A stretch of DNA of 64,000 nucleotides from Pseudomonas sp. MYb60 (GTDB lineage: Bacteria; Pseudomonadota; Gammaproteobacteria; Pseudomonadales; Pseudomonadaceae), in assembly GCF_002979555.1 (NCBI RefSeq), contig NZ_PCOZ01000002.1:186001-250000 (forward strand), written 5' to 3'. A program made the translations under genes and the position numbers. The notes beneath the pieces were generated by a model. It was not told the DNA's origin, searched no databases, and saw nothing but the letters and a program-made list of their open reading frames with translations. Below, piece after piece: positions 1 through 10,722 of the stretch (its first letter is position 1; the number at the start of each line of letters is the position of its first letter).

Positions 1-2114
1 TTTGGCAAGTTGGTGGCGTTCATCGACAGGCTGTCAAAGCCCATCGCCATCAGCAGCACCGCCGCCGCCGGGTCGCCGGCCATTTCGCCGCAGATACTCA
101 CCGGCTTGCCTTCGGCATGGGCGTCGCGCACCACGTGTTGCAGCGCTTGCAACACTGCCGGGTGCAGGTAGTCGTAGAGGTCGGCCACCCGTGGGTTGTT
201 GCGGTCCACGGCCAGCAGGTATTGGGTCAGGTCGTTGGAGCCCACCGACAGGAAGTCCACCTGCCGCGCCAGCTCTTTGGCCTGGTACACCGCCGCCGGG
301 ATTTCGATCATCACGCCAATCGGCGGCATCGGCACGTCGGCGCCTTCGTCACGCACTTCGCCCCACGCACGGTGAATCAGGTGCAGCGCCTCTTCCAGCT
401 CATGGGTGCCGGAGATCATCGGCAGCAGAATGCGCAGGTTGTTCAGGCCCTCGCTGGCCTTGAGCATGGCGCGGGTCTGCACCAGGAAAATCTCGGGATG
501 GTCGAGGGTCACGCGGATACCGCGCCAGCCAAGGAAGGGGTTATCTTCCTTGATCGGGAAATACGACAGTGACTTGTCGCCGCCGATGTCGAGGCTGCGC
601 ATGGTCACCGGCAGCGGGTGGAAGGCCTGCAGTTGCTCGCGATAAATCGCCAGTTGCTCCTTCTCGCTCGGGAAACGCTGGTTGATCATGAACGGCACTT
701 CGGTGCGATACAGCCCCACACCCTCAGCACCGCGCTGTTGTGCACGGGCCACGTCGGCCAGCAGGCCGGTGTTGACCAACAGCGGCACACGGTGACCATC
801 GGTGGTCACGCACGGCAGCTCGCGCAAGGAATCCAGGCCCAGCGCCAGTTGTTTCTCTTCTTCAACCACCTCGGCGTATTGCTTGCGCAGTACTTCGCTG
901 GGGTTGGTGAACACTTCACCGCGATGGCCATCGACGATCATGCCGATGCCGTCGACCTTGGCGTATGGCAGGTCGACCAGGCCCATCACCGTCGGGATGC
1001 CCATGGCGCGGGCCAGGATCGCGACGTGGGAGTTGCCCGAACCCAGTACCGAAACCAGGCCCACCAACTTGCCCTCTGGCACTTCGCCGAGCATGGTGGC
1101 GGTCAGTTCTTCACTGATCAGGATGGTGTTGTCGGGATAAACCAGGTTGGTGGTGCGGTCTTCCTGCAGCTTGGCCAGCAGACGGCGACCAAGGTCGCGC
1201 ACATCCGAGGCCCGCTCACGCAGGTAGTCGTCATCCATCATTTCGAAGCGATTGACGTGATCGGTGACCACCTGGCGCAGCGCGCCCTGGGCCCACTGGC
1301 CGGTCTTGATCACGGTCTTGACTTCGTTACCCAGAGACGCGTCATCGAGCATCATCTGGTAAACGTCGAACAGCGCGCGCTCTTCAGGGCGCAACTGCGT
1401 GGCCAGCTTGTTCGACAGGTTGCGCATGTCGGCGCGCACGCCTTCGAGGGCCGTCTTGAACAGTTTGATTTCAGCGTCGATGTCGCTGACGGTCTTGTCC
1501 GGCACCACATCCAGATCCGCCGGCGGCAACATGACCACCGCCGTACCGACCGCAGCGCCCGGTGAGCCCGGCACGCCGACGAACTTGGCTTCCTGGATGC
1601 CCTTGCCTTCACGCCCCAGGCCGCGGATCGAGCCCGTGGCTTCAGCGTGGGCAATAACCCCGGCGAGCTGCGCGCTCATGGTCACGAGGAAGGCTTCTTC
1701 GCCCTCATCGAACTGACGGCGTTCTTTTTGCTGGATGACCAACACGCCGACGACGCGGCGGTGGTGAATGATCGGCGCACCGAGGAACGAGGCATAACGC
1801 TCTTCACCGGTTTCGGCAAAGTAGCGATAACGCGGGTGATCGGCCGCATTTTCGAGGTTGAGGGGTTCTTCACGCGTCCCCACCAGGCCCACCAGACCTT
1901 CATTGGGCGCCATGCTGACCTTGCCGATGGAGCGCTTGTTCAAGCCCTCGGTGGCCATCAGCACAAAACGGTTGGTCTCGGGGTCCAGCAGGTAAACCGA
2001 GCAGACCTGGCTGCCCATGGCTTCCTTGACGCGCAACACAATAATCCCCAACGCCGCCTTGAGATCCTTGGCGGAGTTAACTTCCTGGACGATCTTGCGC
2101 AGCGTATTGAGCAT
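1..2114 (-). CDS. ptsP: PtsP, phosphoenolpyruvate-protein phosphotransferase of the nitrogen PTS (EI-Ntr), 3' end cut by window
   Basis: Cytoplasmic EI-Ntr takes phosphate from phosphoenolpyruvate and passes it to NPr (PtsO) and then PtsN, a regulatory relay linked to carbon/nitrogen balance. The reverse-strand frame opens with MLNTLRKIVQEVNSAKDL at 2114 and stays open to base 1. It holds about 704 residues; family members are about 760, so the last 50-60 are outside the window. Residues 1-155 form an N-terminal GAF domain, which separates EI-Ntr from sugar-PTS enzyme I. The phospho-histidine motif GSGNSHVAILAR puts the active His near residue 363. The C-terminal PEP domain keeps RTEVPF, and SICGEMAGDP holds the catalytic Cys near residue 675. 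It starts 22 bp after rppH ends, so the two are co-transcribed, an arrangement common in gammaproteobacteria. Confidence 0.96.
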   Translation of the reverse strand, partial: MLNTLRKIVQEVNSAKDLKAALGIIVLRVKEAMGSQVCSVYLLDPETNRFVLMATEGLNKRSIGKVSMAPNEGLVGLVGTREEPLNLENAADHPRYRYFAETGEERYASFLGAPIIHHRRVVGVLVIQQKERRQFDEGEEAFLVTMSAQLAGVIAHAEATGSIRGLGREGKGIQEAKFVGVPGSPGAAVGTAVVMLPPADLDVVPDKTVSDIDAEIKLFKTALEGVRADMRNLSNKLATQLRPEERALFDVYQMMLDDASLGNEVKTVIKTGQWAQGALRQVVTDHVNRFEMMDDDYLRERASDVRDLGRRLLAKLQEDRTTNLVYPDNTILISEELTATMLGEVPEGKLVGLVSVLGSGNSHVAILARAMGIPTVMGLVDLPYAKVDGIGMIVDGHRGEVFTNPSEVLRKQYAEVVEEEKQLALGLDSLRELPCVTTDGHRVPLLVNTGLLADVARAQQRGAEGVGLYRTEVPFMINQRFPSEKEQLAIYREQLQAFHPLPVTMRSLDIGGDKSLSYFPIKEDNPFLGWRGIRVTLDHPEIFLVQTRAMLKASEGLNNLRILLPMISGTHELEEALHLIHRAWGEVRDEGADVPMPPIGVMIEIPAAVYQAKELARQVDFLSVGSNDLTQYLLAVDRNNPRVADLYDYLHPAVLQALQHVVRDAHAEGKPVSICGEMAGDPAAAVLLMAMGFDSLSMNATNLP

Positions 2115-2136
2115 GGCTCGGGGTCGAACTCCGTCG

Positions 2137-2616
2137 TCAGTCGCGCGCTAAAAGGCGCGGGGCAAGCTCTTTGAGCGCGCGACGATAAACCTCGCGCTTG
2201 AATGTCACCACCTGGCCCAACGGGTACCAATAGCTGACCCAGCGCCAACCATCGAACTCCGGTTTACCGGTCAAATCCATCCGCACCCGCTGCTCGTTGG
2301 AGATCAGGCGCAGGAGAAACCATTTCTGTTTCTGGCCGATGCACAGCGGTTGGCTGTGGGTACGCACCAGGCGTTGCGGCAAACGATAGCGCAACCAGCC
2401 ACGGGTACAGGCCAGAATCTGCACATCTTCGCGCTCAAGGCCGACTTCTTCGTTCAACTCACGGTACAAGGCGTCTTCAGGGGTTTCATCGGGGTTGATC
2501 CCGCCTTGAGGAAACTGCCAGGCATCTTGGTTGATTCGGCGAGCCCATAGCACCTGTCCGGCATCATTCGTAAGAATAATCCCGACATTAGGACGGAAAC
2601 CATCGGGGTCGATCAC
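2137..2616 (-). CDS. rppH: RppH, RNA 5'-pyrophosphohydrolase (Nudix)
   Basis: This Nudix hydrolase removes pyrophosphate from 5'-triphosphorylated RNA, which triggers RNase E-dependent mRNA decay. The protein is 159 aa, the usual Pseudomonas length. The Nudix box runs from residue 38 to 60: [12 protein letters not shown] followed by RELNEEVGL, with all metal-binding glutamates present. I chose a GTG start at 2616, giving (V/M)[14 protein letters not shown], because the family begins at this motif. The frame is open further upstream to an ATG at 2676, but the extra 20 residues do not look like the family. It is the promoter-proximal gene of an rppH-ptsP operon. Confidence 0.95.
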   Translation of the reverse strand: MIDPDGFRPNVGIILTNDAGQVLWARRINQDAWQFPQGGINPDETPEDALYRELNEEVGLEREDVQILACTRGWLRYRLPQRLVRTHSQPLCIGQKQKWFLLRLISNEQRVRMDLTGKPEFDGWRWVSYWYPLGQVVTFKREVYRRALKELAPRLLARD

Positions 2617-2759
2617 GGCAACAACCTCGCAAACGCATGTCGTCGCATTGTTCCACAAAGCTTGCGCAAGCGGCAACGAGGCTTCTTACCTTATGTGCAC
2701 TCTTGTGAAAAGACCGTATTCTGGACGCCTTTTTACAGACTTTTCAGCGAGTAACTGCA

Positions 2760-3416
2760 ATGCGCCTGGCTTTATTCGACTTGGACAACACCCTCCTCGG
2801 CGGTGACAGCGATCACGCCTGGGGCGATTACCTCTGTGAACGCGAGATTCTCGACCCGGTGGCCTACAAGGCTCGCAACGACGAGTTCTACCAGGACTAC
2901 CTGGCTGGCAAGCTCGATAACGCTGCCTACCTGAACTTCTGCCTGGAAATCCTCGGCCGCACCGAGATGGCCCAGTTGGACGAATGGCACCGCGACTTCA
3001 TGCGCGACTGCATCGAACCGCTGATGCTGCCGCTGGCCGTGGAATTGCTGGCCAAGCACCGTGCCGCTGGCGACAAGCTGGTGATCATCACGGCCACCAA
3101 CCGCTTCGTCACCGGGCCGATTGCCGAGCGCCTGGGGGTGGAAACCCTGATCGCGACCGAATGCGAGATGGAAAACGGCCGCTACACCGGGCGTAGCACA
3201 GATGTGCCGTGCTTCCGTGAGGGCAAGGTGACGCGCTTGAACCGTTGGCTGGAAGAGACGGGGTATAGCCTGGAAGACAGCTACTTCTATAGCGATTCGA
3301 TGAATGATTTGCCGCTGTTGGAGCAAGTGACTCACCCGGTGGCGGTGGATCCGGATCCGAATCTGCGGGCTGAAGCCGAGAAGCGTGGCTGGCCGGTGAT
3401 TACACTGCGCGGCTGA
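2760..3416 (+). CDS. HAD-IB family hydrolase (phosphoserine-phosphatase-like)
   Basis: A 218-aa haloacid-dehalogenase-superfamily phosphatase. Motif [13 protein letters not shown] is at residues 7-18, with the nucleophilic Asp at 7 and the acid Asp at 9. Motif II is the Thr in VIITATNRF, motif III is a Lys near GKVTRL, and motif IV is [11 protein letters not shown]. This set matches subfamily IB (SerB-like and phospholipid-phosphatase-like proteins). The substrate cannot be read from sequence. It is divergent from rppH with 143 bp between start codons. Its 3' end faces the DUF2269 gene across a REP doublet. Confidence 0.9.
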   Translation: MRLALFDLDNTLLGGDSDHAWGDYLCEREILDPVAYKARNDEFYQDYLAGKLDNAAYLNFCLEILGRTEMAQLDEWHRDFMRDCIEPLMLPLAVELLAKHRAAGDKLVIITATNRFVTGPIAERLGVETLIATECEMENGRYTGRSTDVPCFREGKVTRLNRWLEETGYSLEDSYFYSDSMNDLPLLEQVTHPVAVDPDPNLRAEAEKRGWPVITLRG

Positions 3417-3423
3417 GAAAGCT

Positions 3424-3496
3424 ATCGGGGGCAAGCCCCCTCCCACACTTGCCCGGGTTCACACGGTCAAAATGTGGGAGGGGGCTTGCCCCCGAT
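3424..3496. repeat. REP doublet, class GGGGGC-TT-GCCCCC
   Basis: Two 24-bp arms, 3424-3447 and 3473-3496, are perfect reverse complements separated by 25 bp. Each arm also contains its own small hairpin (GGGGGC-AA-GCCCCC). This is the two-armed form typical of Pseudomonas REPs. It lies between the convergent HAD phosphatase and DUF2269 genes, where it may act as a shared 3'-end structure. Confidence 0.92.
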
Positions 3497-3518
3497 GCAG
3501 ACGACTCGGTCTAAAGCT

Positions 3519-3932
3519 CTACACTGGCTTGGCACCCATGAGCCCCGCAATCGCCACAAACCCCATCAGGCTCACTACCGCGAGCACCAAGGTGAAGTTC
3601 AGGCTACCGCCCTCGCCCTTGCGCAGGCGATTGAGCCGCGCCACCAGCCAGAACCAGGCCAGCGCCGCCACGGTGTAGAGGATGCTGGAGCCCAGAATCC
3701 AGGTCTGCCCCAACGGCCAGCCGACCAGGTGCACCAGCCACCAGCCGGTAAAGGGCATGCTCACCACGCAAACCCCCATCAGCAACCACACAAACACCCA
3801 CGGGCGCTGCACGGTGACCGCCGGCCCGGCGCTGCGTTTGCGCCAGGCCAACAGCGCCATGCCCAAGCCGCTGAGCAGCAGCACCACTGTGGCCGCGATG
3901 TGGATGACTTTCAGGGTGATCAGGGTTTCCAT
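3519..3932 (-). CDS. DUF2269-type integral membrane protein
   Basis: A 137-aa protein with about four hydrophobic helices: residues 8-28, 44-64, 73-97 and 110-132. Short basic loops (RKRS, RLNRLRKGEG) separate them. The N-terminal METLITLKVIHIAATVVLLL resembles predicted inner-membrane proteins of the DUF2269 family. Function is unknown. It lies 40 bp downstream of ilvA on the same strand and could be read through from it. Confidence 0.75.
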   Translation of the reverse strand: METLITLKVIHIAATVVLLLSGLGMALLAWRKRSAGPAVTVQRPWVFVWLLMGVCVVSMPFTGWWLVHLVGWPLGQTWILGSSILYTVAALAWFWLVARLNRLRKGEGGSLNFTLVLAVVSLMGFVAIAGLMGAKPV

Positions 3933-3972
3933 GCTTCGTATTCCTCAAAGGCCGCCCCATCAGCGTAGTCGC

Positions 3973-5487
<1,515 letters not shown>

Positions 5488-5579
5488 CTTCGCAAATCAC
5501 CGGGCGGTTTGGGCAGGGCCAAGGAGTCTAACCCAGCGTTTGGCCGGGCGACCACACGAATCCAGAGGTTTTGTTGGGT

Positions 5580-5585
5580 TATACT
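5580..5585 (+). promoter_or_regulatory. Possible sigma-70 -10 element for rpiA
   Basis: TATACT matches TATAAT at 5 of 6 positions and lies 38 bp before the rpiA start codon. No good -35 hexamer is visible at 16-18 bp, so this is a weak assignment. Confidence 0.35.
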
Positions 5586-5623
5586 CGCGCCCCTCTTTAC
5601 TCCCCGCCCGTTCCGGAGCCCGC

Positions 5624-6298
5624 ATGACCCAGGATCAACTCAAACAGGCAGTGGCCCAGGCCGCCGTCGATTTAATCCTTCCTAAACTCGACGATAAAAG
5701 CATCGTCGGTGTCGGCACCGGCTCCACTGCCAACTGCTTTATCGACGCGCTGGCGCTGCACAAGGGCGCATTCGACGGCGCCGTGGCCAGCTCCGAGGCC
5801 ACTGCCGCGCGCCTCAAGGGCCACGGCATCCCGGTGTATGAGCTCAACACCGTGAGCGATCTGGAGTTCTACATCGACGGCGCCGATGAAAGCGACGAAC
5901 ACCTGAACCTGATCAAGGGCGGCGGCGCAGCCCTGACCCGCGAGAAGATCGTCGCGGCCGTGGCCAAGACCTTCATCTGCATCGCCGACGCCAGCAAGCT
6001 GGTACCGGTGCTCGGCGCATTCCCGCTGCCGGTGGAAGTGATCCCGATGGCCCGCAGCCACGTGGCCCGCGAGCTGGTGAAGCTGGGCGGCGACCCGGTC
6101 TACCGTGAAGGCGTGCTGACCGACAACGGCAACATCATCCTGGATGTGTTCAACATGCAGATTACCAACCCGGTCGAACTGGAAACCCAGATCAATGCCA
6201 TCGTTGGCGTGGTGACCAATGGTTTGTTCGCGGCGCGCCCGGCGGATGTGCTGTTGCTGGGCACCCCGGAAGGCGTCAAGACCCTGAAGGCTTCTTGA
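5624..6298 (+). CDS. rpiA: RpiA, ribose-5-phosphate isomerase A
   Basis: Interconverts ribose-5-phosphate and ribulose-5-phosphate in the pentose phosphate pathway. The product is 224 aa, the family length. Conserved motifs are [16 protein letters not shown] near residue 26, DGADE near residue 85, and [14 protein letters not shown], which contains the catalytic region. The start at 5624 is set by the conserved N-terminus [12 protein letters not shown] and by a CCGGAG Shine-Dalgarno at 5613-5618; the frame is open further upstream but without family similarity. The last 23 bp overlap the 3' end of the convergent gene at 6276-7193. Confidence 0.97.
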   Translation: MTQDQLKQAVAQAAVDLILPKLDDKSIVGVGTGSTANCFIDALALHKGAFDGAVASSEATAARLKGHGIPVYELNTVSDLEFYIDGADESDEHLNLIKGGGAALTREKIVAAVAKTFICIADASKLVPVLGAFPLPVEVIPMARSHVARELVKLGGDPVYREGVLTDNGNIILDVFNMQITNPVELETQINAIVGVVTNGLFAARPADVLLLGTPEGVKTLKAS

Positions 6299-7193
6299 AG
6301 ACATAGAACAGGTTGGGCTCGCTGACGAGGTACAACGCGCCCTCGTCATCCATCGCGATCCCTTCGGCCTGCGGCACCCGCTTGGTCAGGCCATGGCGGC
6401 CGTTGAGCAGTGACAGGCTGCTCAATGGCCGACCGTTGATATCCAGTTCCAACACCAGAAACGACTCATCCGACAGCGCCAGCAAATGGCCGCTGCGTTC
6501 GTCGTACTGCAAGCTCGAGAGGTCACGCACGAACAACCCGGCATCGCGCTTGGGGTTGTTGATCACGTGCACCGAGTAGGTTTTTTCCGGTTTGTAGTGT
6601 GGAAAGCCATGGACCTCGTAGATCAGCATCGGGTCGCGCTCCTTGGCCACGAACAGGCGTTTGCCCACCGAGTCGTAGGCCAGGCCCTCAAAGCCCTTGT
6701 TCCCTCCCACGTGCAGGCCCAGGGTCATTTGCTCGGCGTCGGCGGCATCGAGGAAGGTGGTCTGGTCGTCCACATGCACCTTGATCAACCGCTGCTGGCG
6801 TTCGTCGGTGATGACATAGATGTTGTCGCTGATGAATTCCACCGCTTCGGCATCGCCGAACCCTATCAAGGGAATGCGCCGCAGGATCTTGCCCTCAAGG
6901 GACAACTCGATCAGCTCGGCGTTTTTATTGGTGACCGTGAACAGGCTTTTGCGCACCGGGTCGTAGGTGAGCGCCGAGACGTCATCGTCCAACCCCTCGA
7001 TCACCTTGGCTTCCAGCACAACCTGGTAGTCCCCCAGGCCAATGGAGCGTTCATCGGCGGGCTGACGCCAGGTCTGGAAGTTGAACCAGGCGCGCTCGAA
7101 CAGGCGGAAGTGCTGCGCAACGGCGCCAGCACCGATCAGGGCGATCAGCGCAAGAATCAACAGCATGGGTTTGGGACGGGCTATTCGTCGCAT
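6276..7193 (-). CDS. SdiA-regulated-domain (YjiK-like) protein, copy 1
   Basis: A 305-aa protein with one N-terminal hydrophobic anchor (residues 10-27, [18 protein letters not shown]), so probably tethered in the periplasm. The body has propeller-like repeats such as [25 protein letters not shown] and [17 protein letters not shown], typical of the SdiA-regulated family. The name reflects regulation of a relative by the quorum sensor SdiA in enterics; biochemical function is unknown. A paralogue lies immediately upstream at 7314-8240. The stop codon lies inside the 3' end of rpiA on the other strand. Confidence 0.85.
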   Translation of the reverse strand: MRRIARPKPMLLILALIALIGAGAVAQHFRLFERAWFNFQTWRQPADERSIGLGDYQVVLEAKVIEGLDDDVSALTYDPVRKSLFTVTNKNAELIELSLEGKILRRIPLIGFGDAEAVEFISDNIYVITDERQQRLIKVHVDDQTTFLDAADAEQMTLGLHVGGNKGFEGLAYDSVGKRLFVAKERDPMLIYEVHGFPHYKPEKTYSVHVINNPKRDAGLFVRDLSSLQYDERSGHLLALSDESFLVLELDINGRPLSSLSLLNGRHGLTKRVPQAEGIAMDDEGALYLVSEPNLFYVFKKPSGS

Positions 7194-7313
7194 CGGGCGG
7201 GCTCAAAATCAAAAGTGGCGAATGAATATCACGCCTGTCTGAATTTAAACTTAAACGCGCCCTGTTGTCTGGCGAATGCCGCTCATAGAGACAAATCCGA
7301 CGTAATCGGTCAG

Positions 7314-8240
7314 TTACTTCTGCTTTTCAAAACGATAGAACAAGTTGGGCTCACTGACGATATACAGCGTGCCGTTCTCGTCCATGGTCACCCCTTCCGC
7401 TCGTGGAATGGTGTCCTTGAGGCCGTTGAAGCCGCCGAGTAGGGTCATGAAGCTGACTTGCTCGCCCTTTTCATCCAGTTCCAGCAGCAGGTGAGAGTCG
7501 GCCGACAGCGCCAGCAGGTGGCCGGTGCGAGGGTCCACCGCCAAGGCTGAGAGGTTGCGCATGTCCAACTCGGTGCTGGTGAGTTTCTGCTTGTTACCGG
7601 TGAGGGCCTGGCTGCCGTCGCTTTTCCAGGTGAACAACGCCGGTGGGCGCTCTTCGCCCAATACGATCTGCTGGTTGCGCTTGTCCCAGGCGACGGCCTC
7701 GAAGGCTTTGTTCTGGTCCTTGGACGGCCCCAGGTCGTATTCAGGGAAATCGGCGCGGTTCAATTCCTGGGTGGCGGCGTCCACCTTGACCATGGTCAGT
7801 GTGTGCTCACGCTCATCCACCACCGCCAGCAGCCCATTTTCCAGCACCGTCACCCCCTCCGGGTTGCTCCAGCCCTTGAGCGGCATCTTGCGCAGTACAT
7901 CACCCTGCAGGCTCAACTCGACGAGAAACGGGTTTTTGCCCATCACGGAAAACAGGGTTTTGCTCTGCGGGTTGTAGGAGACGTCCGAGGCTTCGTCCTT
8001 TTCCATGCCGGGCAAGCGCTTGCCATCGATGACCGCATGGTAGTCCGGCAACCACACGCTCTCCTGGCGTTCAGCAGGGCTTTCGAAGCGCTCCGCGATC
8101 CACAGCGCGCCGCGATCATCCCAATGCATGGCCCAGGCGACGCCGTACACAATCACGCCGGCCAACAACAGCCAGGAGTACCAACGCAGGGCAAAGCGGG
8201 AACGCGGCTTGGGGGTAGTGGAAGGCAGGGACACGGCCAT
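7314..8240 (-). CDS. SdiA-regulated-domain (YjiK-like) protein, copy 2
   Basis: A 308-aa paralogue of the gene at 6276-7193. It has the same architecture: an N-terminal anchor (about residues 18-36, YSWLLLAGVIVYGVAWAM) and a propeller-like body. The C-terminal segments correspond closely: PRAEGVTMDENGTLYIVSEP here against [20 protein letters not shown] in copy 1. I chose the ATG at 8240 because it gives the shortest sensible cytoplasmic tail; an in-frame ATG at 8291 is possible. The 120-bp gap to copy 1 is AT-richer than its surroundings and could carry a promoter. Confidence 0.83.
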   Translation of the reverse strand: MAVSLPSTTPKPRSRFALRWYSWLLLAGVIVYGVAWAMHWDDRGALWIAERFESPAERQESVWLPDYHAVIDGKRLPGMEKDEASDVSYNPQSKTLFSVMGKNPFLVELSLQGDVLRKMPLKGWSNPEGVTVLENGLLAVVDEREHTLTMVKVDAATQELNRADFPEYDLGPSKDQNKAFEAVAWDKRNQQIVLGEERPPALFTWKSDGSQALTGNKQKLTSTELDMRNLSALAVDPRTGHLLALSADSHLLLELDEKGEQVSFMTLLGGFNGLKDTIPRAEGVTMDENGTLYIVSEPNLFYRFEKQK

Positions 8241-8376
8241 GGGGCGCTTTTTCCGGGAAGTCAGCGGTAGTTGATAGCACAGGAAGGGCATGCCTGTGTG
8301 CTTGAGGCTGGGGATTATCCGGATGGTGTGTGAAAAAAATGCAAAACCCGATACTTGGAGATACACACGAACCCCT

Positions 8377-8402
8377 GTGGGCGCTGGCGTGCCAGCGCCC
8401 AC
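8377..8402. repeat. Near-perfect palindrome GTGGGCGCTGGC / GCCAGCGCCCAC
   Basis: Two 12-bp arms with a 2-bp centre, between the FAH-family gene and copy 2 of the SdiA-regulated genes. The left arm with its CCCT flank (CCCTGTGGGCGCTGGCGTG) recurs exactly at 20193-20211 at the edge of a larger inverted repeat. It is therefore a repeat-family element and not a one-off terminator; no T tract follows on either strand. Confidence 0.75.
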
Positions 8403-8434
8403 ATTTGGATGGCGTGCAGCCTTTCAAGCCGGGT

Positions 8435-9100
8435 TTAGCGCACGCTGCTTTCGAAGCGGTTCACGCCCGACAGTTCCAGCACCAACTCGTCGCCCACGTT
8501 CAGCGGGCCCACGCCGGCCGGGGTGCCGGTGAGGATCACGTCGCCCGCCTGCAGCGAGAAGCAGCCGGCCATGTACTGGATCATCGGAACGATCGGGTTG
8601 AGCATGATCGCGCTGTTGCCGTCCTGGCGCACTTCGCCGTTGATGGTCAGGCGGATGCCGATGTCGGTCACGTCCGGGAAGGTGCTGCTCACCACGAACG
8701 GAGCGATCACGGCGGCGCCGTCGAACGACTTGGCGATTTCCCACGGCAAGCCCTTGGCTTTCAACTCGGCCTGCTTGTCGCGCAGCGTCAGGTCCAGGGC
8801 CGGGGCGAAGCCGGAGATGGCGTCCAGCACTTCTTCACGGCTCGGCTTGGTCGACAACGGCTTGCCGATCAATACCGCGATTTCCGCCTCGTAGTGCACC
8901 GAACCGCGTTCGGTCGGAATGGCGAAACCACCTTCCAGCGCCACCACGCAACTGCCTGGCTTGATGAACAGCAACGGCTCGGTCGGCACCGGGTTGTCGA
9001 GTTCCTTGGCATGTTCGGCGTAGTTACGCCCAATGCACACCACTTTCCCTACCGGAAAGTGAATGTGGGTGCCGTCTACATACTTGTGCTGGTAGCTCAT
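8435..9100 (-). CDS. Fumarylacetoacetate hydrolase (FAH) family protein, acylpyruvase-like
   Basis: A 221-aa single-domain FAH-fold enzyme, the size of YcgM/FAHD1-type acylpyruvate hydrolases and oxaloacetate decarboxylases, without the extra N-terminal domain of true fumarylacetoacetase. Family motifs are VGKVVCIGRNYAEHAKEL near the N-terminus, LFIKPGSCVV, the metal-binding acidic pair in VHYEAEIAVLIGK, and the late GDVILTGTPAGVGPL. It starts 23 bp after the D-2-hydroxyglutarate dehydrogenase stop codon on the same strand, so the two are probably one operon. This suggests a 2-oxoacid or oxaloacetate substrate, but that is inference. Confidence 0.9.
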   Translation of the reverse strand: MSYQHKYVDGTHIHFPVGKVVCIGRNYAEHAKELDNPVPTEPLLFIKPGSCVVALEGGFAIPTERGSVHYEAEIAVLIGKPLSTKPSREEVLDAISGFAPALDLTLRDKQAELKAKGLPWEIAKSFDGAAVIAPFVVSSTFPDVTDIGIRLTINGEVRQDGNSAIMLNPIVPMIQYMAGCFSLQAGDVILTGTPAGVGPLNVGDELVLELSGVNRFESSVR

Positions 9101-9123
9101 GGACCGACTCCTTCAGGGGGCAA

Positions 9124-10518
9124 TTAAACAGCGAAGATCTTGCCTGGGTTCATGATCCCGTTGGGGTCGAACACCGCCTTCACTGCTTTCATGTATTCGA
9201 TTTCGACCGGCGAGCGGCTGTAGGTCAGGTAATCGCGCTTGGTCATACCCACCCCGTGTTCGGCGGAGATCGAGCCGTTGTACTTCTCGACGGTTTCGAA
9301 CACCCACTTGTTCACGGTGGCGCACTTGGCGAAGAACTCGTCCTTGCTCAGGTCTTCCGGCTTGAGGATGTTCAAGTGCAGGTTGCCGTCGCCGATGTGG
9401 CCGAACCAGACGATTTCGAAATCCGGGTAGTGTTCGCCGACAATGGCGTCGATTTCTTTCAAGAACGCCGGCACTTTGGAGACAGTGACCGAAATGTCGT
9501 TCTTGTACGGGGTCCAGTGGGAAATGGTCTCGGAGATGTACTCGCGCAGTTTCCACAGGTTGTGCAGTTGGGTTTCGCTCTGGCTCATCACGCCGTCCAG
9601 CACCCAGCCCTGCTCGACGCAGTGCTCGAAGGTTTCCAGCGCGTGGTTGGCGACTTCTTCGGTGGTGGCTTCGAATTCCAGCAGTGCGTAGAACGGGCAC
9701 TCGGTTTCGAATGGCGCCGGCACGTCGCCACGCCCCATGACCTTGGCCAGGGCCTTGTCGGAGAAGAACTCGAAGGCGGTCAGGTCGAGCTTGCTCTGGA
9801 ACGCGTGCAACACCGGCATGATCGAGTCGAAATCGGTGGTGCCCAGCACCATCGCGGTGAGGTTTTTCGGCGCACGGTCCAGGCGCATGGTGGCTTCGAC
9901 CACAAAGCCCAGGGTGCCTTCGGCGCCGATGAACAGCTGGCGCATGTCATAGCCGGTGGCGTTCTTGATCAGGTCGCGGTTCAGCTCCAGCACATCGCCC
10001 TTGCCGGTGACGACTTTCATGCCAGCCACCCAGTTACGGGTCATGCCGTAGCGAATCACCTTGATCCCGCCGGCATTGGTGCCGATATTGCCGCCAATCT
10101 GGCTCGAACCGGATGAGGCGAAGTCCACCGGGTAGTACAGGCCTTTTTCTTCGGCGACGTTCTGCAATTGCTTGGTGACCACGCCCGGCTGGCACACGGC
10201 AGTGCGGTCGGTGAGGTTCACGTCGAGGATCTGGTTCATATAGTCGAACGACACCACCACTTCGCCATTGGCGGCCACGGCGGCTGCCGACAGGCCGGTG
10301 CGCCCGCCCGAAGGCACCAGTGCGACCTTGTGGGTGTTGGCCCAACGCACAATGGCCTGGACCTGCTCGATGGTCTTGGGGAAGACAATGGCGGTCGGCG
10401 CAGGCGCGAAATGCTTGGTCCAGTCCTTGCCGTAAGCCTCCAGGGAGTCTGCATCGGTCAGGACTTTGCCAGGCTCAACCAGGGTCTTTAGCTCATCAAT
10501 CAGGGCAGGATGGGTCAT
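9124..10518 (-). CDS. FAD-linked D-2-hydroxyglutarate dehydrogenase
   Basis: A 464-aa flavoprotein of the FAD_binding_4 / FAD-oxidase C family. The N-terminal half has the FAD site (VVPSGGRTGLSAAAV, then SSGSSQIGGNIGTNAGG). The C-terminal half has the conserved IVWFGHIGDGNLHLNI and GSISAEHGVGMTKR. In Pseudomonas the enzyme of this family next to serA oxidises D-2-hydroxyglutarate back to 2-oxoglutarate, removing the by-product of SerA and pulling serine synthesis forward. The start at 10518 (MTHPALIDELKTLVEPGK) matches the family; an ATG at 10548 would add ten unlikely residues. It is divergent from serA. Confidence 0.92.
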   Translation of the reverse strand: MTHPALIDELKTLVEPGKVLTDADSLEAYGKDWTKHFAPAPTAIVFPKTIEQVQAIVRWANTHKVALVPSGGRTGLSAAAVAANGEVVVSFDYMNQILDVNLTDRTAVCQPGVVTKQLQNVAEEKGLYYPVDFASSGSSQIGGNIGTNAGGIKVIRYGMTRNWVAGMKVVTGKGDVLELNRDLIKNATGYDMRQLFIGAEGTLGFVVEATMRLDRAPKNLTAMVLGTTDFDSIMPVLHAFQSKLDLTAFEFFSDKALAKVMGRGDVPAPFETECPFYALLEFEATTEEVANHALETFEHCVEQGWVLDGVMSQSETQLHNLWKLREYISETISHWTPYKNDISVTVSKVPAFLKEIDAIVGEHYPDFEIVWFGHIGDGNLHLNILKPEDLSKDEFFAKCATVNKWVFETVEKYNGSISAEHGVGMTKRDYLTYSRSPVEIEYMKAVKAVFDPNGIMNPGKIFAV

Positions 10519-10722
10519 CGACAGAACTCTCGAACAATTCATGGTCATCCTGAGAACGCTTCACGTCGCAGGAATGAGTGTTTGCGGGGCGCGTATGCTA
10601 GCATACCGCCCCCGCAGGACAGAGCCCAAAGGCGTTTCTGCGGCGACGGCTTTCCTGCCGTCCGGGTCAGCTTAGGTGATCCGATTCCCTGCCATTTTTC
10701 TCCGGGATACAGGTTTACGCAG

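Noticed and set aside
3424..3496. CRISPR array from the regular palindromic repeats
   Set aside because: Repeats are single inverted pairs scattered over 50 kb, with no direct-repeat/spacer series and no cas genes. They are REP elements.
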